Of a stretch of 6,247 bases of DNA, positions 5,893-6,247 are shown in pieces; within the stretch, counting starts at the first letter, position 1, and the number at the start of each line of letters is the position of its first letter. Under the pieces are notes generated by a model, which saw only the letters and a program-made list of their open reading frames with translations, was not told the origin of the DNA and did no database searches. The translations under genes were made by a program, and so were the position numbers. The stretch is from Acidobacteriota bacterium. Its GTDB lineage: Bacteria > Acidobacteriota > Blastocatellia > RBC074. The stretch lies in NCBI GenBank assembly GCA_013140935.1, contig JABFSD010000302.1, positions 1 to 6,247 of the forward strand, read 5' to 3'.

Positions 5893-6247
5893 GCCGAACA
5901 CGCAAAAGTGCGAATAGCAGTACGGCGGCGCGGGCTGCACAGCGGCGGCTTACTCTTCCCAGAGCAACTGCAAGGTCATGTCTTTGCGGCGTAGCTCCTG
6001 ATGAATCGCAACGAAATCGAGCGCAGGAAATGGACTGGTAAGAGTCGCAGCAGGCGGTTGTAATTTGGCGAGCAATGCCGCTTCATCAAGTTCGACGGGC
6101 GGCGGCCAACCGATTCCCGCCCGCGCCGCGAGTTGCAGATACTTGGACACGACACCGACGGAGACCTTCAACCTGCGCGCAATCTCGCGCACGGAAAGCT
6201 GCGTCACGTAACGCAGCCGCAACATTTCTTTGATCTGACGCACGGAC
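5893..6247 (-). pseudogene. istA: IS21-family transposase IstA, N-terminal remnant, interrupted by a stop and truncated
   Basis: Read on the minus strand from the window edge, the frame gives 98 codons plus the TAA at 5950-5952, and it probably begins a few residues outside the window. It opens with the helix-turn-helix that binds the IS21 ends (IKEMLRLRYVTQLSVREIAR, then LKVSVGVVSKYLQLAARAG). A GWPPPVELDEAAL linker follows, then the family-specific IHQELRRKDMTLQLLWEE. Intact IstA proteins continue here with a Tyr (…LLWEEY) and, about ten residues later, a YxYSxFC block. In this window the Tyr position is TAA, and YCYSHFC follows in the same frame at 5902-5922. After that, IstA similarity ends and the PIN-domain remnant begins. 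The DDE catalytic domain and the helper ATPase gene istB are missing, so the element cannot move by itself. A short intact HTH protein is possible but less likely. Confidence 0.82.
5893..6247 (-). mobile_element. IS21-family insertion sequence remnant, extends beyond window
   Basis: Only the 5' part of istA is present. The right inverted end, expected upstream of istA, lies beyond base 6247. The other end and istB have been lost at the junction with the PIN-domain remnant. No target-site duplication can be assessed because one boundary is outside the window and the other is a deletion point. Confidence 0.65.

Noticed and set aside
5746..5940. A complete small gene starting at the GTG at 5940
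   Set aside because: There is no ribosome binding site, the first residues match the IstA continuation rather than a PIN N-terminus, and the PIN domain lacks its first two thirds.
5835..6041. Plus-strand open frame across the PIN/istA remnants
   Set aside because: It is antisense to sequences with clear family motifs and shows no recognisable motif or ribosome binding site.

Overview
The window looks like chromosomal DNA of a moderately GC-rich free-living Gram-negative bacterium. My best inference is Acidobacteriota, perhaps Blastocatellia. That rests on the FecR plus Trp/Tyr-rich (DUF6600-type) protein, the style of the type IV pilin-like protein, and the CACGAAG-type intergenic hairpin. 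It is an impression from family content, not a computed placement.

Layout. Positions 1-423 (+) hold the 3' part of a thiol peroxidase gene (bcp). It converges on a large minus-strand gene (502-2799) for a secreted FecR-domain/DUF6600-like protein, and a near-perfect bidirectional terminator (434-489) separates the two. Upstream of the FecR gene is a 242-base leader rich in small inverted repeats. Then comes a PaaI-type hotdog thioesterase (3042-3473, -). An 84-base divergent intergenic region separates it from a HugZ-like pyridoxamine-phosphate-oxidase-fold flavoprotein (3558-4058, +). After that lie a large imperfect hairpin (4070-4162, likely a dispersed intergenic repeat) and an M50B-type membrane metalloprotease gene (4183-4914, +). 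A good sigma70-type promoter (4932-4960) precedes a type IV pilin-like gene (5066-5566, +), which ends at a Rho-independent terminator (5590-5643).

The right end (5746-6247, -) is a decayed locus. The N-terminal part of an IS21-family transposase (istA) is interrupted by an in-frame TAA. A few IstA-like codons follow the stop, and the same frame then runs directly into the C-terminal third of a VapC-like PIN-domain toxin. The IS catalytic domain, istB and IS end on this side, and the front of the PIN gene, are all missing at the junction, so this is a deletion scar between two mobile or accessory genes.

The intact genes do not form one pathway: they are peroxide defence, an envelope or surface protein, acyl-CoA thioester hydrolysis, a flavoprotein, a membrane protease and a pilin. 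I see no CRISPR array, tRNA, rRNA or convincing new multi-gene system. The most unusual items are the istA/vapC scar, the 4070-4162 hairpin, and the repeat-motif tail of the FecR-like protein.
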